Positions 15,521 through 23,663 of a stretch of 64,000 nt of DNA are shown here, one piece after another. Position numbers and translations under genes: made by a program. Source of the stretch: CADCWN01 sp039810045 (GTDB taxonomy: Bacteria > Chloroflexota > Chloroflexia > Thermomicrobiales > CADCWN01); assembly GCA_039810045.1 (NCBI GenBank), contig JBDHWF010000001.1:1-64000 (forward strand). The letters run 5' to 3'. The stretch's first letter is position 1; each line of letters starts with the position of its first letter. A model generated the notes under the pieces. It was not told the DNA's origin. It did no database searches and saw only the letters and a program-made list of their open reading frames with translations.

Positions 15521-15549
15521 TTGTCAAAAAATTGCCCAGATGATACTAT
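15521..15549 (+). promoter_or_regulatory. Predicted promoter of the membrane protein at 15578
   Basis: TTGTCA (15521-15526) and TACTAT (15544-15549) are 17 bases apart, placing the start a few bases before ATG 15578. It faces away from the ribXY promoter. Confidence 0.5.
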
Positions 15550-15577
15550 GCGCCCAGGCATAGTACTGGGTGAGCAA

Positions 15578-16396
15578 ATGGCAACGATGGTCAACACACA
15601 ATCCCCCCCGCCCCTTAGCAGGAAGTGGTGGTTCCGTGTGTTGATTTTCGGCTTGTTTCTCCTAATCCCACCCTATTCACAACTCGCGGCCCCAAACTCT
15701 ACCAGCATTGACATCATCACCCGCACCCTGGCAGACCCTCTCGCTCACGCGATTCCCTGGCTACTCCCGGTTGCCAAGGTGCTATTAGTGCTTTTTGGAA
15801 TTATCCTGCCCCTGGTTGTGCCACAGCAGCTATCTGGCCGCGTCTTACTTGGCTACTATGCAGCCATCATCGTGCTGATCAGTATCTTTCAGAACACAGC
15901 GCGCACCGATCTCTTTGGCTTCACCTGGCTAATTGGCAACACCGTGGTTCAACTGATCGTGGTGGCCTGTTGTCTGGCCGACCTGTTCAGGAATCGCACA
16001 ATCCTTGATCACGCATCATTCAGACGCGAGCGACTCTGGCTCGTTATCCCCATCCTCCTGGCCCTGCTGATGCCGTATATCACTGATAGTAATTCGCAGG
16101 TAGTACCCTCGCTACGCAGTATTTTTGTGAATGAGGCAGGCGTCACCTATTGCATGGTCACACCAATCATCATTGGGCTCCTGCTACTGTTCCCCGCTGG
16201 CGTCTATAAACCAACCTTATCCATTGTGTCATTTGTCGCGTTACTCTTTGCAATCGTCAATATGCTGGTCTGGTTTGTGCTGGATCAAGCGAATTGGTGG
16301 ATGGGTGTCTTGCACCTCCCGCTGCTGATTACGGGAGTGTATGGGCTAATTGAGGGACGCAGGCCAAAATCTCAGGCGGCGATCAGCGGCCAATAA
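15578..16396 (+). CDS. Polytopic membrane protein of unknown function
   Basis: 272 aa with about seven or eight hydrophobic segments, for example FRVLIFGLFLLIPPYSQLA, VAKVLLVLFGIILPLVVP, LLGYYAAIIVLISIF, LIGNTVVQLIVVACCLADLF, LWLVIPILLALLMPYI, PIIIGLLLLFPAGVY, and VSFVALLFAIVNMLVWFVL. No catalytic motif or transport signature is visible, and I do not recognise a family. The longest frame begins at 15488, but that lies before the predicted promoter; ATG 15578 with GGGTGAG upstream is preferred. Confidence 0.65.
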   Translation: MATMVNTQSPPPLSRKWWFRVLIFGLFLLIPPYSQLAAPNSTSIDIITRTLADPLAHAIPWLLPVAKVLLVLFGIILPLVVPQQLSGRVLLGYYAAIIVLISIFQNTARTDLFGFTWLIGNTVVQLIVVACCLADLFRNRTILDHASFRRERLWLVIPILLALLMPYITDSNSQVVPSLRSIFVNEAGVTYCMVTPIIIGLLLLFPAGVYKPTLSIVSFVALLFAIVNMLVWFVLDQANWWMGVLHLPLLITGVYGLIEGRRPKSQAAISGQ

Positions 16397-16559
16397 GCAC
16401 ACCCTACCGTGTTCACTGCGCCAAACTGCAACTAGCAGAGCAACCTGCCCCAATAACTGGTCGCCTAGCGCAACAATCAGCGGCGCAGTATACTTCTTTC
16501 CACAATCAACCAAGCGTCTCAACTGTAATTGAACACGAGGAGAAGGAGTCGCACCTGTG

Positions 16560-18326
16560 ATGCGGTTTCGTTCGTTGCCCCGGTTGATCCTGATCTGGTC
16601 GCTGAGTATCGCCATTCTCAGTGTTGCACACCCCGCCGCAGTTCGCGCAGATAACGGCACCCAGGTTTCCAACACAGCCCACGCAAACCTCAGCGCAATG
16701 GCGCTCAGCCCCGATGGTGGCCGGGTCTACCTGATCTGGTACGACTTCCTCAATGCCCAGGAAGAAGGCTTGGGCGAAGTCTATTTTCGCTACTATGATG
16801 GTGGTGGCTGGCACCCCGCGTTAGATCAAGCAGCGATCAATATCTCCTCCAGTCCCGGCACCCACAGTGAGCAACCAACGATCGCCGTTGATACGAATGG
16901 CGGGATTCATGTCGCCTGGGGCGAAGGTCGCCCGCGGAACATTCTTGAACGATACCTGCCACCAGGAGCTGACCCCGCCAATCCCGCTGCCTGGAGTGGC
17001 ACCACTCTCGTCAGTAACGAAGAAGATGTGCAAAATCCGAATATGGCTGCCGATAATGCAGGCGGAGTCTGGATCGTCTACACCACGCACGCCACTGGCA
17101 ACTACGAAATCTTCGCCCGCCACCGCTCGCCCAATGGCTGGGAAGGCTCGCAGAATGTTTCGCGTGCTGGTGGGCGCGGCGGCTTTGTCGGGAAGGTCGC
17201 CGTTGATCCCAGTGGCGTTGTCAGCGTCCTCTGGTGGGAGCGTGGTTCGCTGCGGTATTCTGCCCGTACGAGTGACTGGCAAAGTGTCGAAACAGTTGCC
17301 CCTTCGGTCACACAACAGAGCGGCATTACTGTTGAGACATCTGGGCGAATCCACGTGATCTACACCGAATCATTTGGAGAGAACGATACCGACCGCCGGA
17401 TTGCCTATCGCACCAGGGCCGGCTGGAATGCGCCCTGGTCCAATGTCGAGATTCTCTCCGACAACGGCAATATGCTTGAACCACGCATTGCCTGGGCCAA
17501 CGGGCGGATTGTTGCCACCTGGAATGATCGGTCGAGCGGGCCAGCCAAAATCTTTGTCATGCAAAACTTCGGCACTGGTTGGCGCGACCGGCAGGCCTGG
17601 ACGGATGGCTTCAAGGCATTCTCACCGTGGATTGTCGAGCGGGCAGACACTGTCGCCTACATCTGCTTCCGCAATGCCGACACCGACCAGATCCATTTCT
17701 CGATCTACACCCAGAATAGCGGCAACCCTGGCCCACCCGCGCCCCCACCACCGAGCAATAATCCGGCGCAGGGGGTCGACCCAGCGCCAAACGCCAGCTA
17801 CTTCGCGGAAACTCGCCACAACCTTGGTGGAGCCTTCCGTAATTACTGGCTCGCCAACGGCGGATTAGCCCGTTTCGGTTTACCCCTCACGGAGGAGTTT
17901 ACTGAAGTGAGCCCCGACGACGGCAAAGAGTATACGGTGCAATATTTTGAGCGGGCACGGTTTGAATACCACCCTGAATATGCAGGCACTCCGAACGATG
18001 TTCTCCTTGGGCGCCTGGGGTTGCGGCAACACGCCCTTGATGGCCCAACTACCCCCATTATTGGCGCAACCTACTTTGAGCAAACGGGGCATAATCTCGG
18101 TGGTGCCTTCCGCGAATACTGGCTGACGAATGGCGGCCTCGCGATCTTTGGCCTGCCAATCACCGAGGAGTTCACCGAAGTCGGCAGCGATGGGAAACCG
18201 TACACCGTGCAATACTTTGAGCGGAACCGCTTCGAATTCCACCCAGAAAATGCTGCCCCCTACGACGTGTTGCTTGGCCTCCTGGGGCGACAAGAATTGA
18301 TCAGTCGCGGCTGGATTCAGCCCTAA
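16560..18326 (+). CDS. Exported beta-propeller protein with two C-terminal LGFP-like repeats
   Basis: 588 aa. The first 30 residues form a Sec signal peptide (LILIWSLSIAILSVAHPAAV, cleavage near ARA). Residues about 35-385 are a sialidase/BNR-like propeller with repeated GG.HVAWGEGR-, GGVWIVYTTH- and GRIHVIYTES-type blades and Asp-box-like turns. A Pro/Asn linker follows. Residues about 412-500 and 503-585 are two copies of a module (NLGGAFRNYWLANGGLARFG and NLGGAFREYWLTNGGLAIFG, each ending in YFER.RFE.HPE). Such modules are frequent in Chloroflexota surface proteins. GTG 16557 directly precedes ATG 16560; GGAGAAGGAG lies upstream of both. Likely binds cell-surface or extracellular polymer. 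Confidence 0.8.
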   Translation: MRFRSLPRLILIWSLSIAILSVAHPAAVRADNGTQVSNTAHANLSAMALSPDGGRVYLIWYDFLNAQEEGLGEVYFRYYDGGGWHPALDQAAINISSSPGTHSEQPTIAVDTNGGIHVAWGEGRPRNILERYLPPGADPANPAAWSGTTLVSNEEDVQNPNMAADNAGGVWIVYTTHATGNYEIFARHRSPNGWEGSQNVSRAGGRGGFVGKVAVDPSGVVSVLWWERGSLRYSARTSDWQSVETVAPSVTQQSGITVETSGRIHVIYTESFGENDTDRRIAYRTRAGWNAPWSNVEILSDNGNMLEPRIAWANGRIVATWNDRSSGPAKIFVMQNFGTGWRDRQAWTDGFKAFSPWIVERADTVAYICFRNADTDQIHFSIYTQNSGNPGPPAPPPPSNNPAQGVDPAPNASYFAETRHNLGGAFRNYWLANGGLARFGLPLTEEFTEVSPDDGKEYTVQYFERARFEYHPEYAGTPNDVLLGRLGLRQHALDGPTTPIIGATYFEQTGHNLGGAFREYWLTNGGLAIFGLPITEEFTEVGSDGKPYTVQYFERNRFEFHPENAAPYDVLLGLLGRQELISRGWIQP

Positions 18327-18351
18327 CAATAGCGGCAGCTACGCTCCCACC

Positions 18352-18389
18352 CACGTCCTCAGCAACGGCTCATTGTTGCTGGGGGCGTG
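18352..18389 (+). terminator. Hairpin between exported protein and GT-C-like gene
   Basis: CACGTCCTCAGCAAC (18352-18366) pairs with GTTGCTGGGGGCGTG (18375-18389), 15 bp with two wobbles. No T-run; probable transcript end for the exported protein. Its 3' end overlaps the next promoter's -35. Confidence 0.5.
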
Positions 18390-18416
18390 ACATTGCTCAG
18401 GTTCGCTCGGTATACT
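18387..18416 (+). promoter_or_regulatory. Predicted promoter of the 745-aa membrane protein
   Basis: GTGACA (18387-18392) and TATACT (18411-18416) with an 18-base spacer. The expected start near 18423 supports ATG 18456 rather than the longer frame. Confidence 0.6.
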
Positions 18417-18455
18417 CCCGCTACGATTGACGACGTTCAGGAGCGCAGGAGCAGG

Positions 18456-20693
18456 ATGGCGGGCACAGCCAAAGCGACAAAGCAGCGCGTACGCCGTCGT
18501 AAACGCCCGCAGCAACCGTGGCGACGCTGGGGGCGACGACTTCGCGAGGAAGTCTGGACCACCACGCCACCCAGCGTCGAAACAGCAGCACCGCGCTCAT
18601 GGGTCACTCGCTGTCGGCAGCACCTGTTACCGCTGGGTCTCTATGGTCTGATGGCCCTGGTCGCTACCTATCCGCTCGTGCTGCACTTTACTACGCACAT
18701 TCCCAGCGATGGCGGCGACGGACTGATGAACTATTGGGGCTTTTGGTGGCTGCGTGAAGCCCTGGGCAGCTTCCACAATCCCTTCAGCACCCCGATGGTC
18801 TATGCCCCCTACGGTGCGCCCCTGTACTTGCACACGCTCAACCCACTGAATGGCCTGATCAGCCTGCCAGCACAACCCCTGGGCCTGACACCCGCCTATA
18901 ACGTCGTCATCCTCGTTTCGCTGATACTCGATGGGTATTTCGCTTACCTGCTGATCACCCACATTACTGGACAGCGGGTGGCGGGATTTGTTGGCGGCAC
19001 GGCCTATGCCTTCAGCGCTTACCACCTGATGCACCTACTGGGGCACACCAACCTCCTGTCATCACAGTGGCTGCCAGCCTACCTGCTCTGTCTCCTCCGC
19101 ACGCTGGAAACGACCGGGAGAAGGCGTACGGGCTACCTCGTACTGGCCGTTGCCGCCATGCTCGCCCTCACCCTCACTGACTGGCTTTACGTCGTTTTTG
19201 CCATTTTGCTGACGGTGCTGGTGCTGCTCTGGTTTGTGGTCAGCCGTCGCTCAATCACCCCATTATTGCTTGGGGCCATTGTCGGGCTGGCGTGGGCAAC
19301 CCTGACTGCACCACTCCTGCTCGCCACCGCTGCCGAAGTCCGCAGCGGGATCACTGATCTTCCAAGCTACGGCACCATCCGCAACTACTCCGCCGATCTC
19401 CTCTCATTCATCTTACCCAGCACGCGCCACTGGCTGGTTGGGTCACTCACCAGCAAAGTTGCGCGCTACAGTGCAGCACCATTCGTCGAGGGCGATGTCT
19501 TTCTGGGCTTTATTCCCCTCATTCTGACACCGATTGCAATCTGGTACTGGCGCAAAAAGGCAGTACTGTGGCTGCTGATCGCCACCTTCTTCACGGTTCT
19601 CGCGCTCGGCCCAGTTTTGCATATCGATGGCCGCTGGCAGTTTGGCGCAACCAACTGGGAAATGCCCTTACCGTATCGGCTGCTGATGGATCTCCCCGGT
19701 CTCAGCGTCGTCCGCACACCAGTACGCATGGCACTCGGCGGCACGCTGGGATTGGCCGTGCTGACTGGGCTGGGGGTAGTCGCACTCCAACGGCGTTGGA
19801 CACGGCTCGCGCACGGATCCGGCCAACTGATTCTCGCGGCGGGGTTGGTCACCCTGCTCCTCGCCGAGCAACTGACGATCCCATTCCCACTGGAATCAAC
19901 TGCAGTATCGAACTTTTACCAGCAACTCGCGACGAGCGCGGAGTCGGGAGCAATCATTGAACTCCCAATCTCTTACAAACGCGCACGCTCTGACCTCTAC
20001 CAGACGGTGCATGGTCGCCCGATTGTTGGGGGCTATATCGCCCGTCGGCTCGATTATCCCTATCGCGCCCTCCTACCTGTAGGGGGTTATCCCCCGGCCC
20101 CGTTCGATATCTTCGCCCGCCAGACAGCGCCCGAAGTCGCGCCACTCGCCCTAGCGTGGGGCAATATCCGCTGGATCGTGGTGTATCCCAAAGACCCCAA
20201 CTATGATGAGTATGGGATCAACCGTTTCCTGGCACTGACAGCGGAAGGTGGGCCGATCTACGAAGATGATGAGCTACGCGTCTATCGGCCACGTCCTGCT
20301 GTGGGCGATGGAGCAGCGCTCTCGCTGGGTGATGGCTGGTACGACCTGGAACGGCTCTCGGATGGGAAGACCGATATTCGCTGGATGGCCCCACAGGCGC
20401 AGTTCTTCGCTTGGTACTTTGGCGCACCATCCGGGTCATTTGCCCTGCGCTTCGACGCGATCAGCTTCAACAATCCCCGCCGACTCGAAGTGCTGCTTGA
20501 TGGACAATCGCTTGGGCAGTGGCGCGTGACCGAAACCCAGCGCTTTGATATTCCGCTCACCCTCAGCGCGGGCCAGCACACGATCACTCTGCGCGCCCTT
20601 GATCCACCAGTCACACCCGCCAGTATTGGCCTCAACCAGCGAGATTCCCGCCCGCTCACCTTCGCCATCAGCAACGTCTACCTACAGCGCTAG
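18456..20693 (+). CDS. Large polytopic membrane protein, GT-C glycosyltransferase-like (YfhO-type layout)
   Basis: 745 aa. A basic cytoplasmic N-terminus (KQRVRRRKRPQQPWRRWGRR) is followed by a first membrane helix and an extracytoplasmic acidic loop (SDGGDGLMNYWGFWWLRE), the usual place of the catalytic Asp in GT-C enzymes. About ten to twelve further helices run to residue about 490. The C-terminal 230 residues are soluble and end in a beta-sandwich-like, carbohydrate-binding-module-like domain (RRLEVLLDGQSLGQWRV). It may transfer a sugar from a lipid carrier to a surface acceptor; donor and acceptor are unknown. AGGAGC precedes ATG 18456. Confidence 0.65.
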   Translation: MAGTAKATKQRVRRRKRPQQPWRRWGRRLREEVWTTTPPSVETAAPRSWVTRCRQHLLPLGLYGLMALVATYPLVLHFTTHIPSDGGDGLMNYWGFWWLREALGSFHNPFSTPMVYAPYGAPLYLHTLNPLNGLISLPAQPLGLTPAYNVVILVSLILDGYFAYLLITHITGQRVAGFVGGTAYAFSAYHLMHLLGHTNLLSSQWLPAYLLCLLRTLETTGRRRTGYLVLAVAAMLALTLTDWLYVVFAILLTVLVLLWFVVSRRSITPLLLGAIVGLAWATLTAPLLLATAAEVRSGITDLPSYGTIRNYSADLLSFILPSTRHWLVGSLTSKVARYSAAPFVEGDVFLGFIPLILTPIAIWYWRKKAVLWLLIATFFTVLALGPVLHIDGRWQFGATNWEMPLPYRLLMDLPGLSVVRTPVRMALGGTLGLAVLTGLGVVALQRRWTRLAHGSGQLILAAGLVTLLLAEQLTIPFPLESTAVSNFYQQLATSAESGAIIELPISYKRARSDLYQTVHGRPIVGGYIARRLDYPYRALLPVGGYPPAPFDIFARQTAPEVAPLALAWGNIRWIVVYPKDPNYDEYGINRFLALTAEGGPIYEDDELRVYRPRPAVGDGAALSLGDGWYDLERLSDGKTDIRWMAPQAQFFAWYFGAPSGSFALRFDAISFNNPRRLEVLLDGQSLGQWRVTETQRFDIPLTLSAGQHTITLRALDPPVTPASIGLNQRDSRPLTFAISNVYLQR

Positions 20694-20706
20694 GAAGACC
20701 AGGCCG

Positions 20707-21204
20707 ATGAACACACTGACGATTATCAACATCGATCGCAGTAACTGGCGTGCCGCACTCGCGCTAGGCGTGAGCGCAGACCAGCAGCGATTCATCAGTG
20801 GCTACAGTCCAATTGCGGCGATTGTGCTGGCGAAGGCGTATGTAGGAGCCAATGGCCTGACCTGGCAACCATATCTCTTTGCCGTTGCTGACGAGCCAAT
20901 CGGCATGGCGGCCCTGGCCTATGAACCTGGCAGCCCGAATAACTACTGGCTCTACCACTTCTTCATCGATCAGCATCAGCAAGGACATGGCTACGGGCGA
21001 CAAGCAATGAAACTCTTGCTCGCTCAGATGGCCACCGAGCATCCAGACTGTCATCAACTGTATCTCACCGTTCATCCAGAAAATATCCCCGCCCAACGCC
21101 TGTATCGCAGCGTCGGTTTTCAGCCTACCGGGCAGTGCATTGATGGCGAGCCAGTCTACTGCATCGCACTCGCACCACCGATCAATACGACATCGTGTCA
21201 ATAG
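20707..21204 (+). CDS. GNAT family N-acetyltransferase
   Basis: 165 aa, full-length GNAT fold. Motif A is seen as FFIDQHQQGHGYGRQAMKLL (the acetyl-CoA pyrophosphate-binding QxxGxG/A), followed by YLTVHPENIPAQRLYRSVGF, the motif-B segment typical of the spermidine/diamine acetyltransferase (BltD/PaiA) branch. An amine substrate is therefore plausible but not proven. The frame is open upstream to 20545, overlapping the previous gene; the ATG at 20707 gives the normal GNAT N-terminus. Confidence 0.82.
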   Translation: MNTLTIINIDRSNWRAALALGVSADQQRFISGYSPIAAIVLAKAYVGANGLTWQPYLFAVADEPIGMAALAYEPGSPNNYWLYHFFIDQHQQGHGYGRQAMKLLLAQMATEHPDCHQLYLTVHPENIPAQRLYRSVGFQPTGQCIDGEPVYCIALAPPINTTSCQ

Positions 21205-21331
21205 GCCCAGATCACACGGAGCGATAGCGACACAGCCGCTGGTTGCAGTCTGTCAGGGGATCGTGCGATCCTGCTGCTGGTGTGCAAGATTGCCAGGTCT
21301 GCAGCAATGGCATATATGACAGGGGAGCAGA

Positions 21332-22465
21332 ATGCGAATCACAAAGATCGAAACGTTTACCTACTGGATCGAGTGGTGCAACTGGCTCTTTGTCAAAGTC
21401 TCCACCGACGAAGGACTCTATGGATGGGGTGAAGGCTCGCTCCATGGCTCGATTGCGGCAGTCGAAACCGCGATCCACGAACTCAGCCCTGCGCTGATCG
21501 GCCAGGATCCCAGTGGGGTCGAACGACACTGGCAGACGCTCTATCATGCCTGGCGCTGGCGCGGCGGCCCAGTCCTGATGACGGCACTCGCGGCTATCGA
21601 CATCGCCCTCTGGGATCTGGAAGGGAAACGCCTGGGCGTGCCCGTCTACCGCTTACTTGGTGGGCCATTTCGCCCCCAGATCACCGTCTACGCTAGTCAC
21701 TGGCTCAGTGGAGTCACCACCCCACAGGCAGCATTCGCTGGCGCACAGGAAGCAGTGCGGCGCGGCTTCAGCGGCTTCAAGTGGAGTCCCTTCAACGCCA
21801 ACGCCCTGCGCGACAACGAAGCCAAGGCCATTGCCCACGCCACCGAATTGATGGCTGCGGCCCGCGATGGCGCCGGGCCAGACGTGGAAATCTTTGTCGA
21901 GTGCGCCGAAGCGTTATCACCCCGCACCGCCCCGCTAGTAGCCCAGGCGTTCGCGCCATACCGCCCTGGCTGGTTTGAGGAACCGATCCCGTTCGAGAAT
22001 ACGGCGGCGATGGCGCGATTACAGCAGACATTGCCCATCCCCATCGCGACCGGGGAACGCTTACTCACGCGTTGGGAGTACCAGGAACTGCTGGCGGCTG
22101 GCGGCTGCCAGATCGCCCAACCCGACGTAATGCACGCGGCAGGACTGACCGAAGTTCGCAAGATTGCGGCGCTGGCCGATACCTACTATATCCCGATCGC
22201 ACCCCATAACCCCGGAGGCCCGATCTGCAATCTCGCGTCGTTGCATCTGGCCGCCGCGATCCCCAACTTCCTGATCCTCGAGCAAATGGAAGAAGAACGC
22301 GCCCTACGCGATGAACTCTGCACCGAACCAGTACAATATGCTGATGGCTATTATGCCTTACCTACCACACCAGGACTTGGCACCGACCTCCGCCTCGACC
22401 TGCTGGCCGAGCGCACCGCCCGCCCCCAGCCAGTCCGCAAATCAGCAGAACCGATCTGGCGCTAA
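21332..22465 (+). CDS. Enolase-superfamily (mandelate racemase/muconate lactonizing) enzyme, sugar-acid dehydratase-like
   Basis: 377 aa. N-terminal capping domain starts MRITKIETFTYWIEW; the barrel shows FSGFKWSPF (catalytic Lys region), IFVECAEALSP, WFEEPIPFEN and ATGERL as the three metal-ligand strands, and IAPHNPGGPICNLAS with the catalytic His. The order and the GERL and PHNPGG motifs fit the galactonate dehydratase group, which dehydrates acid sugars to 2-keto-3-deoxy acids. The first metal ligand reads as Glu where Asp is usual. GGGGAGC precedes the ATG. It lies upstream of the CRISPR patch and might serve the sugar-acid genes at 26-36 kb. Confidence 0.82.
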   Translation: MRITKIETFTYWIEWCNWLFVKVSTDEGLYGWGEGSLHGSIAAVETAIHELSPALIGQDPSGVERHWQTLYHAWRWRGGPVLMTALAAIDIALWDLEGKRLGVPVYRLLGGPFRPQITVYASHWLSGVTTPQAAFAGAQEAVRRGFSGFKWSPFNANALRDNEAKAIAHATELMAAARDGAGPDVEIFVECAEALSPRTAPLVAQAFAPYRPGWFEEPIPFENTAAMARLQQTLPIPIATGERLLTRWEYQELLAAGGCQIAQPDVMHAAGLTEVRKIAALADTYYIPIAPHNPGGPICNLASLHLAAAIPNFLILEQMEEERALRDELCTEPVQYADGYYALPTTPGLGTDLRLDLLAERTARPQPVRKSAEPIWR

Positions 22466-22501
22466 CCCTTATCAGCAGTTGCCAACCGCGGTGGGTTGGG
22501 C

Positions 22502-22539
22502 CCTTCAGTGCTCAAAACATGAGCCGATAGGTATGTAAG
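22502..22539 (+). repeat. Detached degenerate CRISPR-type repeat
   Basis: Matches the array repeat through TTCAGTGCTCA, the second half TGAGCCGATAG and the 3' end TATGTAAG, which it shares with the degenerate first repeat of the array (22909). It has one extra base in the loop between GCTCA and TGAGC. It lies 369 bases from the array, just after the enolase-superfamily gene. Confidence 0.7.
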
Positions 22540-22688
22540 CCACCGTAAGTAATGCCTTGCGCTTTATCAACATCGGCGGGAATGACCACGAAAGCTATAA
22601 AGAACATATAGACAACCCTGAACGAGTTATCCCCCACTTGTTAGCAAAAGACGACAGTGATAAGCTTGACTTGCAGGCGATTACATAG
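22539..22688 (+). pseudogene. Open-frame remnant beside the detached repeat
   Basis: The frame opens right after a stop that overlaps the degenerate repeat and runs about 49 codons to TAG at 22686. It reads as real protein (FINIGGNDHESYKEHIDNPE, then RVIPHLLAKDDSDKLDLQ). It has no ATG and no ribosome site; the only start is TTG at 22557. It looks like the 3' end of a gene cut off by the repeat or by a deletion. Not recognised. Confidence 0.35.
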
Positions 22689-22728
22689 TAAAGCGAACCC
22701 ATTGAAAACAACTGGAAGGAGCAGACGA

Positions 22729-22893
22729 ATGGCGAAGGATACCAACAATACCGCAAAGCCAAAAATCAAGCTTCTGAAGTGTCCACCCATGAAGCAGTAC
22801 ACGCCAGAGGAAATCGCGGAAATGAACAGGACTTGGCAGGTCGGCTTCGTGAACAACTCCAAACCTTCAACCAAGCCTTCCAAGAAGAGCTAA
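22729..22893 (+). CDS. 54-aa basic protein of unknown function
   Basis: Starts at ATG with AAGGAG seven bases upstream. The product is Lys/Pro/Thr-rich, with a central segment (KCPPMKQYTPEEIAEMNRTW) and a basic disordered tail (KPSTKPSKK). No family recognised. It lies between the detached repeat and the CRISPR array, 40 bases after the open-frame remnant. The opposite strand holds an overlapping hydrophobic frame, which I regard as the shadow because this frame has the ribosome site. Confidence 0.45.
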   Translation: MAKDTNNTAKPKIKLLKCPPMKQYTPEEIAEMNRTWQVGFVNNSKPSTKPSKKS

Positions 22894-22908
22894 CAATATC
22901 ATTATTAC

Positions 22909-23164
22909 GTTTCAGTGCTCAACCTTGAGCCGATAGCTATGTAAGTGACGTTTTAGCAGTCATCCGCTGGTCATTGTCGATGGTTTCAGTGCTCAACCTT
23001 GAGCCGATAAGGTTGTTACACCACCTTCCCTACAACGTCGGCATACTTCGCTGCCTGTTTCAGTGCTCAATCGTGAGCCGATAAGGTTGTTACTTTCAGC
23101 CGTCGCCGTTTGAGCAGTCGGCGACTGGTTTCAGTGCTCAATCGTGAGCCGATAAGGTTGTTAC
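22909..23164 (-). CRISPR. Small CRISPR array, 4 repeats and 3 spacers, no cas genes in window
   Basis: Repeats of 37 bases at 22909-22945, 22983-23019, 23057-23093 and 23128-23164; spacers 22946-22982 (37), 23020-23056 (37) and 23094-23127 (34). Repeats 3 and 4 are identical; repeat 2 differs only in the stem loop (CTCAACCTTGAG versus CTCAATCGTGAG); repeat 1 has a decayed 3' end (GATAGCTATGTAAG for GATAAGGTTGTTAC). The palindromic GCTCA/TGAGC core is kept in all. Decay at the left means the leader is on the right and transcription is on the minus strand, where each repeat ends in CACTGAAAC, the usual GAAAC end that makes the crRNA 5' handle in class 1 systems. Confidence 0.9.
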
Positions 23165-23640
23165 CCGAATTCTTAAGGTACCAAAGTATAGGCAAAAATG
23201 CCTCGCGGTAGTTGTTTCGTGGCTCTTAGGACAGTATAGCCAATCAAAATCTCTCTGTCGATTGAGAAATCCTTACCACATTCGCAACTATACATTTGTC
23301 AGCCAGCACTCGCTAGTTGCGAAATAGCTCTTTCTCGGTTCAGGATAGGAAAAGGTTAGAGGTACTAATATCTACGTTTGGTTGCCGATACAGTGTTTTC
23401 CTCTCACTGGAATGACAAGTTGCGAATGGCAGTGTAGGATGATGGTCTTTGTGGTCAATGCTCCACCATATGATTGCAAACCTGATGAGACTCACAGCTA
23501 ACGTAGAGGTGGCGATTCCAAGGGGGATCTAACATCCTTTCAACTTGCGTGACCCCGTGAATATGACAGCTGATCGGATGGCTGGCAACTGATTCTGGCG
23601 ACGAAAAGTACTGTCAGCCCGCACATTTGGCGCTGGTTGA
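23165..23640 (-). other. Presumed CRISPR leader and gene-free stretch
   Basis: No supported gene. The sequence is AT-richer than its surroundings and adjoins the two identical (youngest) repeats, as a leader should. It has a perfect 10-bp inverted repeat TTCGCAACTA (23281-23290) / TAGTTGCGAA (23314-23323) and a further AAGTTGCGAA at 23417-23426. A small AGGCA/TGCCT hairpin lies near 23188-23202. Promoter position within the leader is not clear to me. Confidence 0.5.
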
Positions 23641-23663
23641 CCACGCAGGAGGCATAAGCAACA

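Noticed and set aside
22641..22883. 80-aa hydrophobic minus-strand ORF between the detached repeat and CRISPR array
   Set aside because: It is the antisense frame of the 54-aa plus-strand ORF, which alone has a clear ribosome site. It has no ribosome site of its own.
22502..23164. Whole region as one continuous CRISPR array including the detached repeat
   Set aside because: The 369-base gap has no intermediate repeats and holds protein-like sequence, so the detached repeat is listed separately.
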